Notes under the pieces: generated by a model | The model's database searches: none | Seen by the model: the letters and a program-made list of their open reading frames with translations, nothing else | Told to the model about the DNA's origin: nothing | In this document: piece by piece, positions 53,689 to 63,159 of the stretch | How positions within the stretch are numbered: position 1 is the stretch's first letter | Layout: each line of letters opens with the position of its first letter | Position numbers and translations under genes: made by a program | Assembly (NCBI RefSeq): GCF_900113305.1 | Contig: NZ_FOOW01000005.1 | Span: 1 to 64,000, forward strand | DNA from: Prevotella sp. KH2C16 | GTDB lineage: Bacteria > Bacteroidota > Bacteroidia > Bacteroidales > Bacteroidaceae | DNA length: 64,000 nt | Direction of reading: 5' to 3'

Positions 53689-54642
53689 CTATTTCCTTGT
53701 CTTTAAGTATTCGCATACATTCTTCTCGATGCGTGCGGCAATATCGCAATCGCCCGCTGTCGATTTGTCGAATTTCTCTCCAATAATATGTTCATAAAGT
53801 TCGATATATCTCTCCGAAACGCTTGCCGCATACTCATCGGTTATTTCCGGCATTTTCTGCCCCTGCTCGTTCATGAAGTTGTTCTCTATGAGCCATTGAC
53901 GGACAAATTCCTTTGAAAGTTGCTTTTGTGGTTCTCCTTTTTCGAATTTCTCTTCATATCCGTCTGCATAAAAATAGCGACTCGAATCTGGTGTGTGGAT
54001 TTCATCTATAAGATATATTTCTCCGTTTCGTTTGCCAAACTCATATTTCGTGTCGACGAGGATAAGGCCGCGTTTAGCCGCAATCTCTTGTCCACGGGCA
54101 AACAATTTGCGAGTATAGTCTTCTATCACGGCATAGTCTTCTGCAGAAACAAGTCCCTGTTGGATGATTTCCTCTTTAGAGATATTCAGGTCGTGGCCCT
54201 CGTCAGCTTTTGTAGTAGGGGTAATGATGGGCTCCGGAAACTTCTGGTTCTCGCGCATCCCGTCAGGAAGCTTCACCCCACATAATTCTCGGCACCCTTC
54301 CTTGTATGCTCTCCATGCACTACCCGTAAGGATGGAACGGATTATCATTTCCACACGGAATCCCTCGCATTTTACGCCAACCGTAACCATCGGATCTGGA
54401 GTAGCAAGTTTCCAATTAGGGCATATATCACTGGTTGCATCCAGAAATTTTGCCGCAATCTGATTCAACACCTGCCCCTTAAAAGGAATGCCTTTGGGTA
54501 GAATTACATCGAATGCGGAAATCCTGTCCGTAGCAACCATTACCAATAGCTCGTTATTGATGTTATATACATCACGCACTTTGCCGTGATAAACGCTCTT
54601 CTGACCCTCAAAATGGAAGTCGGTTCTTGTTAATGCTTTCAT
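53689..54642 (-). CDS. purC: SAICAR synthetase
   Basis: 317 residues. [27 protein letters not shown] at the N-terminus, GKVRDVY being the glycine-loop signature, [12 protein letters not shown], and [14 protein letters not shown] with metal-binding acidic residues. It ligates CAIR with aspartate in purine synthesis. About 80 residues longer than E. coli PurC (237), as is usual for Bacteroidota and the eukaryote-like class. Confidence 0.94.
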   Translation of the reverse strand: MKALTRTDFHFEGQKSVYHGKVRDVYNINNELLVMVATDRISAFDVILPKGIPFKGQVLNQIAAKFLDATSDICPNWKLATPDPMVTVGVKCEGFRVEMIIRSILTGSAWRAYKEGCRELCGVKLPDGMRENQKFPEPIITPTTKADEGHDLNISKEEIIQQGLVSAEDYAVIEDYTRKLFARGQEIAAKRGLILVDTKYEFGKRNGEIYLIDEIHTPDSSRYFYADGYEEKFEKGEPQKQLSKEFVRQWLIENNFMNEQGQKMPEITDEYAASVSERYIELYEHIIGEKFDKSTAGDCDIAARIEKNVCEYLKTRK

Positions 54643-54656
54643 TGTTTTTATAATAT

Positions 54657-55628
54657 TTAGTCTTTAAACTCCAATTCTTTCTCGCTATTCCGCTTTTTAT
54701 CGTATGCCTCATAGGCATTGACAATACGGGTTACCAGCTTATGCCTGACGATGTCTTTCTTGTTTAGTTCGATAATAGAGATACCCTCAATTCCGGAGAG
54801 TATCTTGAGAGCTTCCTTTAGTCCGCTTTTCTGTTCATGCGGCAAGTCTATCTGGGTCATGTCGCCGGTGATAATCATTTTCGTGTTCCAACCCATTCGC
54901 GTAAGGAACATGCGGATTTGTGCCGGTGTCGTGTTCTGCGCTTCGTCAAGAATTACTACTGCATCACTCAAAGTCCGTCCGCGCATAAATGCCAGTGGGG
55001 CTATTTGGATGACATGCTTGTCCATCATGTCTTGAAGCTTTACGGCGGGAATCAAATCCTCTAATGCGTCATATAGTGGCTGCAGATATGGGTCTATCTT
55101 CTCCTTCATGTCGCCAGGGAGGAATCCCAGCTTTTCTCCGGCTTCTACTGCCGGTCGGGAAAGGATAATCTTTTTAGCCGTCTTTTCTTTTAGAGCCTTT
55201 ACGGCAAGTGCTATGCTCAGATAGGTCTTTCCCGTTCCGGCCGGTCCTACGGCAAATATCATGTCGTCTTTCTCAAAGGCGTCTACCAGCTTCTGCTGGT
55301 TTTCGGAACGACTCTTGATAGGTCTTCCGGATATCGAATAAACCACGACATCCTTTATGGAATCGGCTTTGGTATTTTTCCCCTTGATGATATCGAGAAT
55401 GTCTTCATCATCTAAAGAGTTGTATTTCAAGACATGCTGGCGCAGATTCTCCACATCTTCTTCTATCTTTGAGATTTCTTCTTCATCTCCGATTATGCGC
55501 ATGACATTGTCGCGGGCAACAATACGAAGTTTAGGGAACAAGGATTTCAACATTTGAAGATGACCGTTATTTACTCCATAGAACACTACGGGATCAATAT
55601 CTTCAAGTATTAAATGTTTCTCTATCAT
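54657..55628 (-). CDS. PhoH-family ATPase
   Basis: 323 residues. An N-terminal KH-like region is followed by a RecA-like ATPase core with Walker [12 protein letters not shown] (~130-140), [38 protein letters not shown] (Walker B) and [10 protein letters not shown]. PhoH-like proteins act in RNA metabolism and stress; the Bacteroidota member has no assigned target. First gene of the 16-kb minus-strand run, with its own promoter at 55703-55734. Confidence 0.92.
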   Translation of the reverse strand: MIEKHLILEDIDPVVFYGVNNGHLQMLKSLFPKLRIVARDNVMRIIGDEEEISKIEEDVENLRQHVLKYNSLDDEDILDIIKGKNTKADSIKDVVVYSISGRPIKSRSENQQKLVDAFEKDDMIFAVGPAGTGKTYLSIALAVKALKEKTAKKIILSRPAVEAGEKLGFLPGDMKEKIDPYLQPLYDALEDLIPAVKLQDMMDKHVIQIAPLAFMRGRTLSDAVVILDEAQNTTPAQIRMFLTRMGWNTKMIITGDMTQIDLPHEQKSGLKEALKILSGIEGISIIELNKKDIVRHKLVTRIVNAYEAYDKKRNSEKELEFKD

Positions 55629-55702
55629 ATATTATTTTTCGCTTCACATCCTTGAAAAATCAATATTTGCCTGAAATAGGTTCATCGAATCTTATTTTTG
55701 TG

Positions 55703-55734
55703 CAAATTTACAAAAATATTACGAGACAAGACAA
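55703..55734 (-). promoter_or_regulatory. Promoter of the phoH-led gene run
   Basis: Minus strand: TTG at 55732-55734, 21-base spacer, TAAATTTG at 55703-55710; leader of about 70 bases. Confidence 0.55.
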
Positions 55735-55753
55735 GAAACTCTTAACTTTTTAT

Positions 55754-55761
55754 TAACTTTG
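55754..55761 (+). promoter_or_regulatory. -7 element of the DUF5715 gene
   Basis: TAACTTTG, 26 bases before the ATG; divergent from the phoH promoter. Confidence 0.55.
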
Positions 55762-55787
55762 TCGCAATTTTAGTCGGATTTCGAAAA

Positions 55788-56615
55788 ATGAAGATAAGCA
55801 AGACAAGATATTTGCAAGGTTTTGGCATTGTTGTCGTTATTCTGGGAATGGTGCGTTGTATATACCCGGGAATAGTAGGAACAGGGCTTAAAACAGCGGA
55901 TACAACCAAGATTCCCGTTGACTCCGACTCCATTGCTGCTTCAATGGGGGAAGCTACTGCGGCAACCCAGGCTGTGGCAGAGGCTGTTATTCCCTCGAAC
56001 CGAATAAAAAGTCGGTCAAGGTTCTTTAAGGCGGATGGAAGTTTGGTTAAAAACCGCATCTACAGCGTCCCCCGGTTTGACACAACCTTCCCTGACCAGA
56101 ATGATGTGCAGTTGGTGGCAGCCCAGAAGTTAGGAGTGAAACCCGTTAAAGACAGGGCTGAGGCGGAGAATCGGAAAACAGAACTGGTGTATGTGGGCTC
56201 TAATCCATACTTTTATGTTGACAAGTTGCATAATTCGATACCTTATCTTGTTCCTCGTGCTTCAGTCTTGCTGCAGGATATTGGGCGCAATTTCTATGAT
56301 AGCCTGATAGTAAAGGGAATCCCTTTGCACAAGATCGTGATTACCAGCGTGCTTCGCAGTCAGGATGATGTGGCCCGTCTGCGCTCCCGGAATGGGAATG
56401 CGACACAGAACAGCTGCCATCAGTATGGCACTACTTTTGACATTGCCTATAATCGATATAAAACGGTGGAGGCCCCGGGGGAATCTCGGCGTGAGGTTCG
56501 CAATGACACTTTGAAGTGGGTTTTCAGCGAGGTTTTGCGCGACATGCACGAGTCAGGAAGGTGTTACATAAAATATGAAGTTCGCCAAGGCTGCTTTCAT
56601 ATCACGGTAAGATAG
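55788..56615 (+). CDS. DUF5715 protein, M15 (VanY/DD-carboxypeptidase)-like
   Basis: 275 residues. One N-terminal membrane segment or signal anchor (~8-26) without a clear cleavage site. The C-terminal half has CHQYGTTFDIAYNRY, which reproduces the HxxGxxxD zinc motif of M15/MEROPS-MD peptidases, and a terminal GCFHITVR that can supply the third ligand. This suggests a periplasmic peptidoglycan carboxypeptidase or endopeptidase; activity is inferred. DUF5715 is a Bacteroidota family. Convergent with the following minus-strand gene. Confidence 0.8.
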   Translation: MKISKTRYLQGFGIVVVILGMVRCIYPGIVGTGLKTADTTKIPVDSDSIAASMGEATAATQAVAEAVIPSNRIKSRSRFFKADGSLVKNRIYSVPRFDTTFPDQNDVQLVAAQKLGVKPVKDRAEAENRKTELVYVGSNPYFYVDKLHNSIPYLVPRASVLLQDIGRNFYDSLIVKGIPLHKIVITSVLRSQDDVARLRSRNGNATQNSCHQYGTTFDIAYNRYKTVEAPGESRREVRNDTLKWVFSEVLRDMHESGRCYIKYEVRQGCFHITVR

Positions 56616-56656
56616 ACTTTAAAATGGAATCTTCCGAAAGGGGAGGACTCGCTTTT

Positions 56657-57241
56657 CTATTTGGGCGTGATTCTTATCTTGAATTCTTTCCCTGCATAGA
56701 GAACTGACCCGTCAGTACTGAAAAAATGTTCTCTTGCGATCCATTGCTGTTTTTCTATAACCTCATTAGGATTCAGGCATTTATGTGCTTTCTTTATACA
56801 AAAGCATTCGTTGCCTTTCAGCGTACTTTTTTCAATCGAGTATCCCGAACCAACCTCTTTGATTCTTCGGGTTAACGGGTTTATCATATACAGCTTCTGG
56901 CCGTCGACCGCATAAGTCTTGCTTAGTGAGCCGCGGTCGATGCTGACAAAAAGAAGCTTGCCCTTGTGGATAAGATAATAGTTAAGAATCTTCAGATAAC
57001 TTTCCGGGAAATCCACTTCCTTGTTCTTGTTTTTTATAACATCAAGGCAATAAAGGCGATGGTCGAGAATATAATAGAGGCAATGGCGGGCATTGTCTGT
57101 ATATTTGGCCACCACTTCTATGCTTGCCGGCAGATGTTTGACGGCCGCCCTGATGCGGTCGGCAACAGGGGTCTGCGCATCCGACGGAACAGCCAGAAGC
57201 ATTGTGAACAAGCCTGTAATTATGATTTTCTTAACTTTCAT
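56657..57241 (-). CDS. Exported protein of unknown function
   Basis: 194 residues from the ATG at 57239-57241. A signal peptide (MKVKKIIITGLFTMLLAVPSDAQ) predicts export. The mature part is rich in basic residues and Tyr/Leu beta-strands (HCLYYILDHRLYCLDVIKN, LFVSIDRGSLSKTYAV), with no recognised family. A -7 box (TATATTTG, 57250-57257) ends only 8 bases before this ATG, so the transcript is nearly leaderless, and the longer frame to 57268 would start upstream of the promoter and is excluded. Confidence 0.7.
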   Translation of the reverse strand: MKVKKIIITGLFTMLLAVPSDAQTPVADRIRAAVKHLPASIEVVAKYTDNARHCLYYILDHRLYCLDVIKNKNKEVDFPESYLKILNYYLIHKGKLLFVSIDRGSLSKTYAVDGQKLYMINPLTRRIKEVGSGYSIEKSTLKGNECFCIKKAHKCLNPNEVIEKQQWIAREHFFSTDGSVLYAGKEFKIRITPK

Positions 57242-57249
57242 ATTCGCTG

Positions 57250-57257
57250 CAAATATA
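57250..57257 (-). promoter_or_regulatory. -7 element giving a nearly leaderless transcript
   Basis: Minus strand TATATTTG; the ATG of the exported orphan protein begins 9 bases after its last G. Confidence 0.55.
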
Positions 57258-57400
57258 ATGAAATTCACTGTAATACTTGCAGAAAAATGAAAGTTTAACG
57301 AAATTCCGTCTGATTATTGTGGGTATTAGAACCGTTTGGTGCGAGTCGTTGGAAATGCCCCTTTATCTTTGCCCGTGCCGTAGTCTTTTATTTCAAGTTG

Positions 57401-57947
57401 TCAATATTGTTTTTTCCATTCTTCGAAAGTAAGTTTCGTAAAATGTTCTGTGCGAAAATCATTCAGCAATGGAACTGGCTTATTGTACTCTGTATGGCTA
57501 TAAGTAAATCCACATTTTTCCTGTACTCGCCTTGATTTGCCATTACCATCAAAATATCCACACCAGACCGCAGTCATTTTCAGGTTCTTGAAAGCATGTC
57601 GAAGCAATTCAGTAACGGCTTCAGGAATCAATCCTTGTCCCCAATACGGCTTGCCAATCCAATAGCCTATCTCGCACTCGTTGTCTGCTATCTTCGCACT
57701 ATGGACTTCGCTCTTTGCGGTCGTTATCCCGACACTTCCGACGACTTCATCCGTTTCTTTCAATACGACGGGATAGGTCTCGGGAGCAGAAAACACAGTC
57801 TTTATGATTTCACGACTGTTCTCAATGCTCGTGTGGGGTTGCCAACCCGCCATAGGCCCAATCTTTGGATTACGAGCATACTTATAGAGCTTCCGCGTCG
57901 CTTTCCTGCCACGGTCTTAGAATCAGTCGTTTCGTTTGTAGTTTCAT
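57401..57947 (-). pseudogene. GNAT-family N-acetyltransferase (RimJ/RimL type), frameshifted
   Basis: Two frames together give one gene. The ATG at 57945-57947 opens MKLQTKRLILRPWQESDAEAL, the standard N-terminus of the RimJ/RimL acetyltransferases, then stops at 57882-57884. The frame one base away continues LYKYARNPKIGPMAGWQPHTS and runs to the stop at 57401, with GNAT motifs WIGKPYWGQGLIPEAV and NGKSRRVQEKCGF. Family members read straight through this junction, so one extra or two missing bases near 57885-57890 split the gene. Either a real pseudogene or a sequence error. The piece beginning at 57853 alone lacks the first strand and helix. Confidence 0.75.
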
Positions 57948-57970
57948 GTTCCTTTTGTAATATATAGTTC

Positions 57971-58228
57971 TTAAATCTTATCCACTGTGATGACCCTGTA
58001 TGTCGCAGAATTGATGGTAATGCGGATATGTACCGTGCCGTTGCTAATATAATAGTTCTTTCCCTTCTTCAGAATATGAGCTTCGTCCGTGCACTTGATA
58101 ATGTCTGACACAAAACTTTCTATTTCTTGGGGCGATAGATGAAGTCCGAGTTTTCGGTTGATTCTGTCATATACAAGTTGTGTATAGCAGAGTCTTTCCA
58201 TGATAATTGCTTTCAGCAGATGCTCCAT
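57971..58228 (-). CDS. DUF3781-family small protein
   Basis: 85 residues from the ATG at 58226-58228. YTQLVYDRINRKLGLHLSPQ, then FVSDIIKCTDE and GKNYYISNGTVHIRITINS, the pattern of DUF3781, a small cytoplasmic family of unknown function frequent in Bacteroidota and Firmicutes. A -7 box at 58414-58421 implies a leader of about 180 bases. It lies directly upstream of the broken GNAT gene on the same strand, so the two may once have been one transcript. Confidence 0.8.
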   Translation of the reverse strand: MEHLLKAIIMERLCYTQLVYDRINRKLGLHLSPQEIESFVSDIIKCTDEAHILKKGKNYYISNGTVHIRITINSATYRVITVDKI

Positions 58229-58413
58229 AGGGGCGTGGTTTTTAGACAAAGTGCCAAGATGGGAATGTCTTTAGAGCACCCTTCCGAAACTGATTTCGCA
58301 GGCTTGTGCAAAGTGATTTACCCGAGTTGCCGCACCTTGCTATTTACAAGACACTCTTCATCTTCCTTTTCCGCGTTTATTTTCTTCAACCTTTTGCTTA
58401 GATTGATTTCTTT

Positions 58414-58421
58414 GCAAATAT
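58414..58421 (-). promoter_or_regulatory. -7 element upstream of DUF3781 gene
   Basis: Minus strand TATATTTG; about 185 bases before the start codon. Confidence 0.45.
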
Positions 58422-58685
58422 AGACATTAATTTCAAGCTGACAAGCATTTTGAGTGTTTTTAGCTTGCATTTTTCCGGAGAACTCGCCCTCCGAATCAAT
58501 TCATATGGTCTGATGGGGGGTGATGCCAAGGTAGAAAAACTCTCGGCAAACTATTAATATCTTGACTTTCTGTAAACTAAATTCGCAATTTTCCTTATCA
58601 GAAAACACTCTTTCTGGTGAAGGAAATAACTGTCATTAGGGGCAGAAGACGGTTCTTTCTGGAGCATTTGTGCTCATCGGAATAG

Positions 58686-58797
58686 TAAAAGGCCACCTTT
58701 TACTCTCCTTTAGGCGGTCTTTTATGTTGCTTTTAACGGTCTCCGACCGCATAAAAAGCCGTTAAAAAGAAGCCAAAAGGCGGCCTTCTTGGCTTCC
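58686..58797. repeat. Dispersed GC-rich/T-tract repeat, copy C
   Basis: GTAAAAGGCCACCTTTTA, CTCCTTTAGGCGGTCTTTTA, GCTTTTAACGGTC at ~58731, then CGACCG and the inverse arm GCCGTTAAAAAG at ~58757, ending AAAAGGCGGCCTTC. The GCTTTTAACGG/CCGTTAAAA arms repeat those of copy A at 25067-25129. Confidence 0.65.
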
Positions 58798-59054
58798 AAA
58801 TACTCTTGTTCCCAAGGATGCTTTTACTCAACCTCTTGATTATCAGACCCTTATATATTTCGCGATTTTAGGCCTGTTTTGCGGACAAAGATGTGGATCA
58901 TTCTCAAACTAAAGCCTATTTCGGGCAGGTTTGTCAGTATTTATGGCAAAATTATTTCTCCTTAGTTGGGGCGTATGTTTATATTCTCTATGCCCTGAAA
59001 CCTTTTCGCAATGCGGTATAATGCGCGTGCGTACATAAAAAATAAGTTTTAGAA

Positions 59055-59086
59055 TTTGGTGGGGCAGCAAAAATATACTATCTTTG
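59055..59086 (+). promoter_or_regulatory. Promoter of the ileS operon
   Basis: TTTG at 59055-59058, spacer of exactly 20, TATCTTTG at 59079-59086; ATG 40 bases on. Full consensus. Confidence 0.8.
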
Positions 59087-59126
59087 CACGACAAATTTGA
59101 TAAAAAAATAAAAGTTAGAGTATAAA

Positions 59127-62100
59127 ATGGCGAAAAAATTTGCAGAGCACACCAGCATGAATTTGGTGGAGACCAATCAAAAAGTGCTGGCAGAGTGGGA
59201 GAGGAACGACATCTTCCATAAGAGTATTGATGAACGCGAGGGATGTCCGGAATTTATTTTCTTCGAGGGTCCTCCTTCGGCAAACGGCCATCCGGGTATT
59301 CATCATGTGCTTGCTCGTAGTATCAAGGATACATTTAATCGCTATAAGACCATGCGCGGCATGCAGGTGCATCGCAAGGCAGGATGGGATACCCACGGCC
59401 TTCCCGTGGAGCTGGGTGTTGAGAAAGAGCTCGGAATAACCAAGAAGGATATCGATAACGAGAAGTCAGACAAGTATATCTCTACCGAAGAGTATAACCA
59501 GAGATGCCGCGAAAATGTGATGAAGTTCACGGCAGAATGGCGCCAACTGACCGAGGAAATGGGCTATTTCGTCGACCTTGACCATCCGTATATCACCTAC
59601 GACAACAAGTATATAGAGACTTTGTGGTGGCTCCTGAAGCAGCTCTACAACAAGGGCTTGCTCTATAAAGGCTACACCATCCAGCCCTATTCTCCAGCAG
59701 CAGGTACGGGTCTGAGCTCCCATGAACTGAACCAGCCGGGCTGTTATCGGGATGTAAAGGACACCACCGTTACGGCGCAGTTCCTGATAAAGGATCCCAA
59801 AGCAGAGTGGACGAACTGGGGCAAGCCTTATTTCATTGCCTGGACAACCACCCCATGGACCTTGCCATCGAACACGGCACTCTGCGTGGGTCCTAAGATT
59901 GACTATGTAGCAATAGAGACCTATAACCCATACTCGGCAGAAAAGATGACCCTCATCATGGCGGAGCCCTTAGTGAATGCCTATCTGAAACCGGAGGGAC
60001 TGGTTACGGATGGCGGTGAACTGCCCGACTATGTGCATGGCGACAAGTATGTACCCTATAAGATTATAGACCACATGAAGGGTATGGAACTTGAGGGGTA
60101 CCATTATCAGCAGCTGATGCCGTGGGTGAAGCCGTGTGAAAAGCTGGATGATTTTACAGCTCCTTTTGTGAGTTCATATGCCGAAGCCCACCCCGAGAAA
60201 GTCTTTGGCGCGACAAATGGCCGCGACCAATTTGTCGAAATGGAGGGCGAGGCCTTCCGGGTTATCCTTGGCGACTATGTAACTACCGAGGATGGTACGG
60301 GCATTGTGCACATAGCTCCTACATTTGGTGCCGACGACGCAAAGGTTGCCCGGGATGCAAATGTCCCTGCCCTGTATCTTATTAATAAGAAAGGCGAGAC
60401 CCGTCCGATGGTTGATCTTCAAGGCAAATATTATGTTCTGGATGAGCTTGACGAGAACTTTACCAAGGCATGTGTCGATGTTCATGCCTATGCCCGTCAT
60501 GCAGGCGATTATGTGAAGAATGCCTATGCACCGGAGTTTAATCCGGACGGAGTCTGGGATAAGAAGGCAAGCGAGAAGGCAGAAGACCTGAACATAGTCA
60601 TTTGCATGGAAATGAAGCAGGAGGGAGCTGCGTTCAAGATCGAGAAACATGTACATAACTATCCTCATTGCTGGCGCACGGATAAGCCTATTCTTTATTA
60701 TCCTTTGGACAGTTGGTTCATCAAAGACACGCAATGCAAGGAGAGGATGGTGGAACTTAACAAGACCATAAACTGGCAACCGGAGTCAACGGGAACAGGG
60801 CGCTTTGGCAACTGGCTCGAGAATCTGAACGATTGGAACCTGAGCCGCTCGCGTTTCTGGGGAACTCCATTGCCAATCTGGCGTGATGATAATCGTAATG
60901 AGAAGTGCATAGGCTCGGTGGAAGAACTCTATAATGAAATAGAAAAGTCGGTCGCTGCCGGCATTATGCAGAGCAATCCGTTGAAAGACAAGGGGTTTAT
61001 ACCCGGAGACTATTCCCAGGAGAATTATGACAAGATAGACCTCCACCGCCCCTATATTGACTATATTGTATTGGCTAACGATGAAGGGAAGCCTATGCGC
61101 CGGGAGAGTGATTTGATTGATGTCTGGTTCGACAGCGGCTCGATGCCTTTCGCTCAGTTGCATTATCCGTTCGAAGGTGAAATGTCAAGAGGTACGGAGG
61201 CAGACCGCCAGAAACTGATTCATTCAGATTATGAGGGCACACCCATTGCTCCCGCTTTCTTCCCGGCTGATTTCATCAATGAGGGAGTAGACCAGACCCG
61301 TGGCTGGTTCTTTACCCTGCATGCAATCGCGACCATGGTCTTCGATTCCGTTTCATTCAAGAATGTAATCTCGACAGGACTCGTGCTTGATGCCAAGGGC
61401 AACAAGATGAGCAAGCATATAGGAAATGTGACGGATCCGTTTGAGATGATTCATAAGTATGGAGCAGACCCCGTACGCTTCTATATGATGACGAACTCCG
61501 AGCCCTGGGACAATCTTAAGTTCGACCCGGAAGGCGTTGACGAAGTCCGCCGTAAGTTCTTCGGGACGCTTTATAACACTTACAGCTTCTTTGCTCTCTA
61601 TGCCAATGTGGACGGATATGAGCCTAAGGAGGAGTGCACCAAGCCCACCGCAGAGATTGACCGCTGGATTATCTCAAAGGTAAACTCGTTAATCAAGGGA
61701 GTGGAGAGAGAGCTCGACAGCTATGATCCCACTCGTGCGGGCCGTCTCATAGAGACTTTCGTCAACGACGACCTCAGTAATTGGTATGTCCGGCTCAACC
61801 GCAAACGCTTCTGGGGGAAAGAGATGAGTCAGGATAAGCTGGATGCCTATCAGACCCTCTATACCTGCCTGATGGCAGTTGCAAAACTGATAGCCCCGTT
61901 TGCACCATTCTATGCAGACGAGCTATATCACGACTTGGGAGGTGAGTTGGAGAGTGTACATCTCGACTTGTTCCCGGAAGTCGACGAGGCTGCCATTGAC
62001 GCGGATCTTGAGGCTCGTATGAATATGGCCCAGAAAATCACCTCTATGACCCTGGCACTTCGCCGTAAGGTGAACATCAAGGTGCGCCAGCCATTACAGC

Positions 62101-62735
62101 AGATTATGGTTCCTACTATCGACGATGAACAGAAAAAACATATAGAGGCCGTAAAGGATCTCATTATGAATGAGGTGAATGTGAAGTCCTTGGACTTCGT
62201 GGAAGATAGTGATTTCCTTGTAAAGAAGGTGAAATGCAACTTCCGTGTAATGGGCAAGAAGTTCGGCAAGTTAATGAAGGGCGTGGCAGCCCAAATGGAT
62301 GGTCTTTCCCAAGAAGAGATAGGCTCTCTTGAAGCTACAGGAAAATATACTTTTATGCTTGAAGGTCAAGAAATTACCGTCGACATAGAGGATGTGGAAA
62401 TAATTAGTGAAGATATTCCCGGATGGCTTGTTTCCAATGAAGGAAATCTTACCGTAGCATTAGAGGTGGAACTTACAGACGACCTTCGCAAAGAAGGTAT
62501 GGCTCGTGAGCTGATTAACCGTATCCAGAACATCCGCAAAGAAAGTGGTCTTGAAATTACCGATCGCATTAATATCGTTGTGGCGCCGAATGCCGAAACC
62601 AATGCCGCAATAGAGGATTACGGGGAGTATATCAAGACTCAAGTTCTTGCAGATGACATTACCGTTGGGGAAAACAATGGTGTGGAAACGGATTTTGACG
62701 AGTTTAAGCTTAATATTCAGGTGGAGAAGAACTAA
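59127..62735 (+). CDS. ileS: Isoleucyl-tRNA synthetase
   Basis: 1202 residues, class I aminoacyl-tRNA synthetase. HIGH-type motif HPGIHH at 55-60 and KMSKH at 760-764; editing (CP1) domain with TTTPWTLPSNTALCVG; tRNA anticodon-binding C-terminal domain. It is longer than the ~940-residue E. coli enzyme and of the long, eukaryote-like type found in Bacteroidota, a form often tolerant of mupirocin in other lineages. Charges tRNA-Ile. Consensus promoter; no terminator before the next gene, so it heads an operon with the DksA-like gene, lspA and the lipoprotein. Confidence 0.97.
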   Translation: MAKKFAEHTSMNLVETNQKVLAEWERNDIFHKSIDEREGCPEFIFFEGPPSANGHPGIHHVLARSIKDTFNRYKTMRGMQVHRKAGWDTHGLPVELGVEKELGITKKDIDNEKSDKYISTEEYNQRCRENVMKFTAEWRQLTEEMGYFVDLDHPYITYDNKYIETLWWLLKQLYNKGLLYKGYTIQPYSPAAGTGLSSHELNQPGCYRDVKDTTVTAQFLIKDPKAEWTNWGKPYFIAWTTTPWTLPSNTALCVGPKIDYVAIETYNPYSAEKMTLIMAEPLVNAYLKPEGLVTDGGELPDYVHGDKYVPYKIIDHMKGMELEGYHYQQLMPWVKPCEKLDDFTAPFVSSYAEAHPEKVFGATNGRDQFVEMEGEAFRVILGDYVTTEDGTGIVHIAPTFGADDAKVARDANVPALYLINKKGETRPMVDLQGKYYVLDELDENFTKACVDVHAYARHAGDYVKNAYAPEFNPDGVWDKKASEKAEDLNIVICMEMKQEGAAFKIEKHVHNYPHCWRTDKPILYYPLDSWFIKDTQCKERMVELNKTINWQPESTGTGRFGNWLENLNDWNLSRSRFWGTPLPIWRDDNRNEKCIGSVEELYNEIEKSVAAGIMQSNPLKDKGFIPGDYSQENYDKIDLHRPYIDYIVLANDEGKPMRRESDLIDVWFDSGSMPFAQLHYPFEGEMSRGTEADRQKLIHSDYEGTPIAPAFFPADFINEGVDQTRGWFFTLHAIATMVFDSVSFKNVISTGLVLDAKGNKMSKHIGNVTDPFEMIHKYGADPVRFYMMTNSEPWDNLKFDPEGVDEVRRKFFGTLYNTYSFFALYANVDGYEPKEECTKPTAEIDRWIISKVNSLIKGVERELDSYDPTRAGRLIETFVNDDLSNWYVRLNRKRFWGKEMSQDKLDAYQTLYTCLMAVAKLIAPFAPFYADELYHDLGGELESVHLDLFPEVDEAAIDADLEARMNMAQKITSMTLALRRKVNIKVRQPLQQIMVPTIDDEQKKHIEAVKDLIMNEVNVKSLDFVEDSDFLVKKVKCNFRVMGKKFGKLMKGVAAQMDGLSQEEIGSLEATGKYTFMLEGQEITVDIEDVEIISEDIPGWLVSNEGNLTVALEVELTDDLRKEGMARELINRIQNIRKESGLEITDRINIVVAPNAETNAAIEDYGEYIKTQVLADDITVGENNGVETDFDEFKLNIQVEKN

Positions 62736-62776
62736 TCTTCTCTGCCTCTTCAATAATTGATTTCAATCCTAAGCTA

Positions 62777-63157
62777 ATGGAAACAAAAAAACGCTATAGT
62801 GACGGGGAGCTTGAAGAGTTCCGCACTATAATTAACCAGAAACTGGAGATTGCGCGTGAAAGTTATGACAAGATGATGCGCCAGTTAATGAACCAGGACA
62901 CCAATGATGTGGATGACACCTCTCCGACCTATAAGGCTTTGGAAGAAGGGAGTCTTACGCAGACGAAAGAGGAACTGACGACGATGGCTTATCGCCAACA
63001 GAAATTCATCCAGGGATTGGAGGCTGCCTTGGTGCGTATTGAAAACAAAACATATGGGGTGGATCGCCTTACGGGAGAATTGATTCCCAAAGAGCGTCTT
63101 CGTGCAGTACCTCATGCCACATTGAGTGTTGCGTCTAAAAATGCTCGCAAGCATTGA
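62777..63157 (+). CDS. TraR/DksA-family protein without zinc cysteines
   Basis: 126 residues. The helical N-terminus and the C-terminal TYGVDRLTGELIPKERLRAVPHATLS follow the DksA/TraR family, whose members normally carry a Cys4 (or related) zinc finger. This protein contains no cysteine: the position before R of the normal YGICRxTG is Asp (YGVDRLTG). It may modulate RNA polymerase through the secondary channel, with the fold kept without metal. It lies 41 bases after ileS and its stop is 2 bases before the lspA start. Confidence 0.82.
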   Translation: METKKRYSDGELEEFRTIINQKLEIARESYDKMMRQLMNQDTNDVDDTSPTYKALEEGSLTQTKEELTTMAYRQQKFIQGLEAALVRIENKTYGVDRLTGELIPKERLRAVPHATLSVASKNARKH

Positions 63158-63159
63158 GA

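Larger units (their letters stand above)
58229..59126. other. Long non-coding gap: DUF3781 leader, repeat copy C, ileS promoter
   Basis: About 900 bases without a supported gene. It contains the DUF3781 leader and its -7 box (TATATTTG, 58414-58421, minus), unassigned sequence, repeat copy C (58686-58797) and the ileS promoter. In the leader one minus-strand frame gives short open stretches interrupted by stops; I see no recognisable protein. Confidence 0.6.

Noticed and set aside
57364-57371. TATCTTTG promoter-like box on the plus strand
   Set aside because: It points into the 3' end of a minus-strand gene with no plus-strand gene downstream; probably chance, or at most an antisense start.
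58229-58413. Possible decayed gene upstream of DUF3781 on the minus strand
   Set aside because: Short open stretches interrupted by stops and no recognisable motif; more likely an untranslated leader.
60174-60779. 201-codon minus-strand frame inside ileS
   Set aside because: Antisense to a conserved essential gene and without recognisable features.
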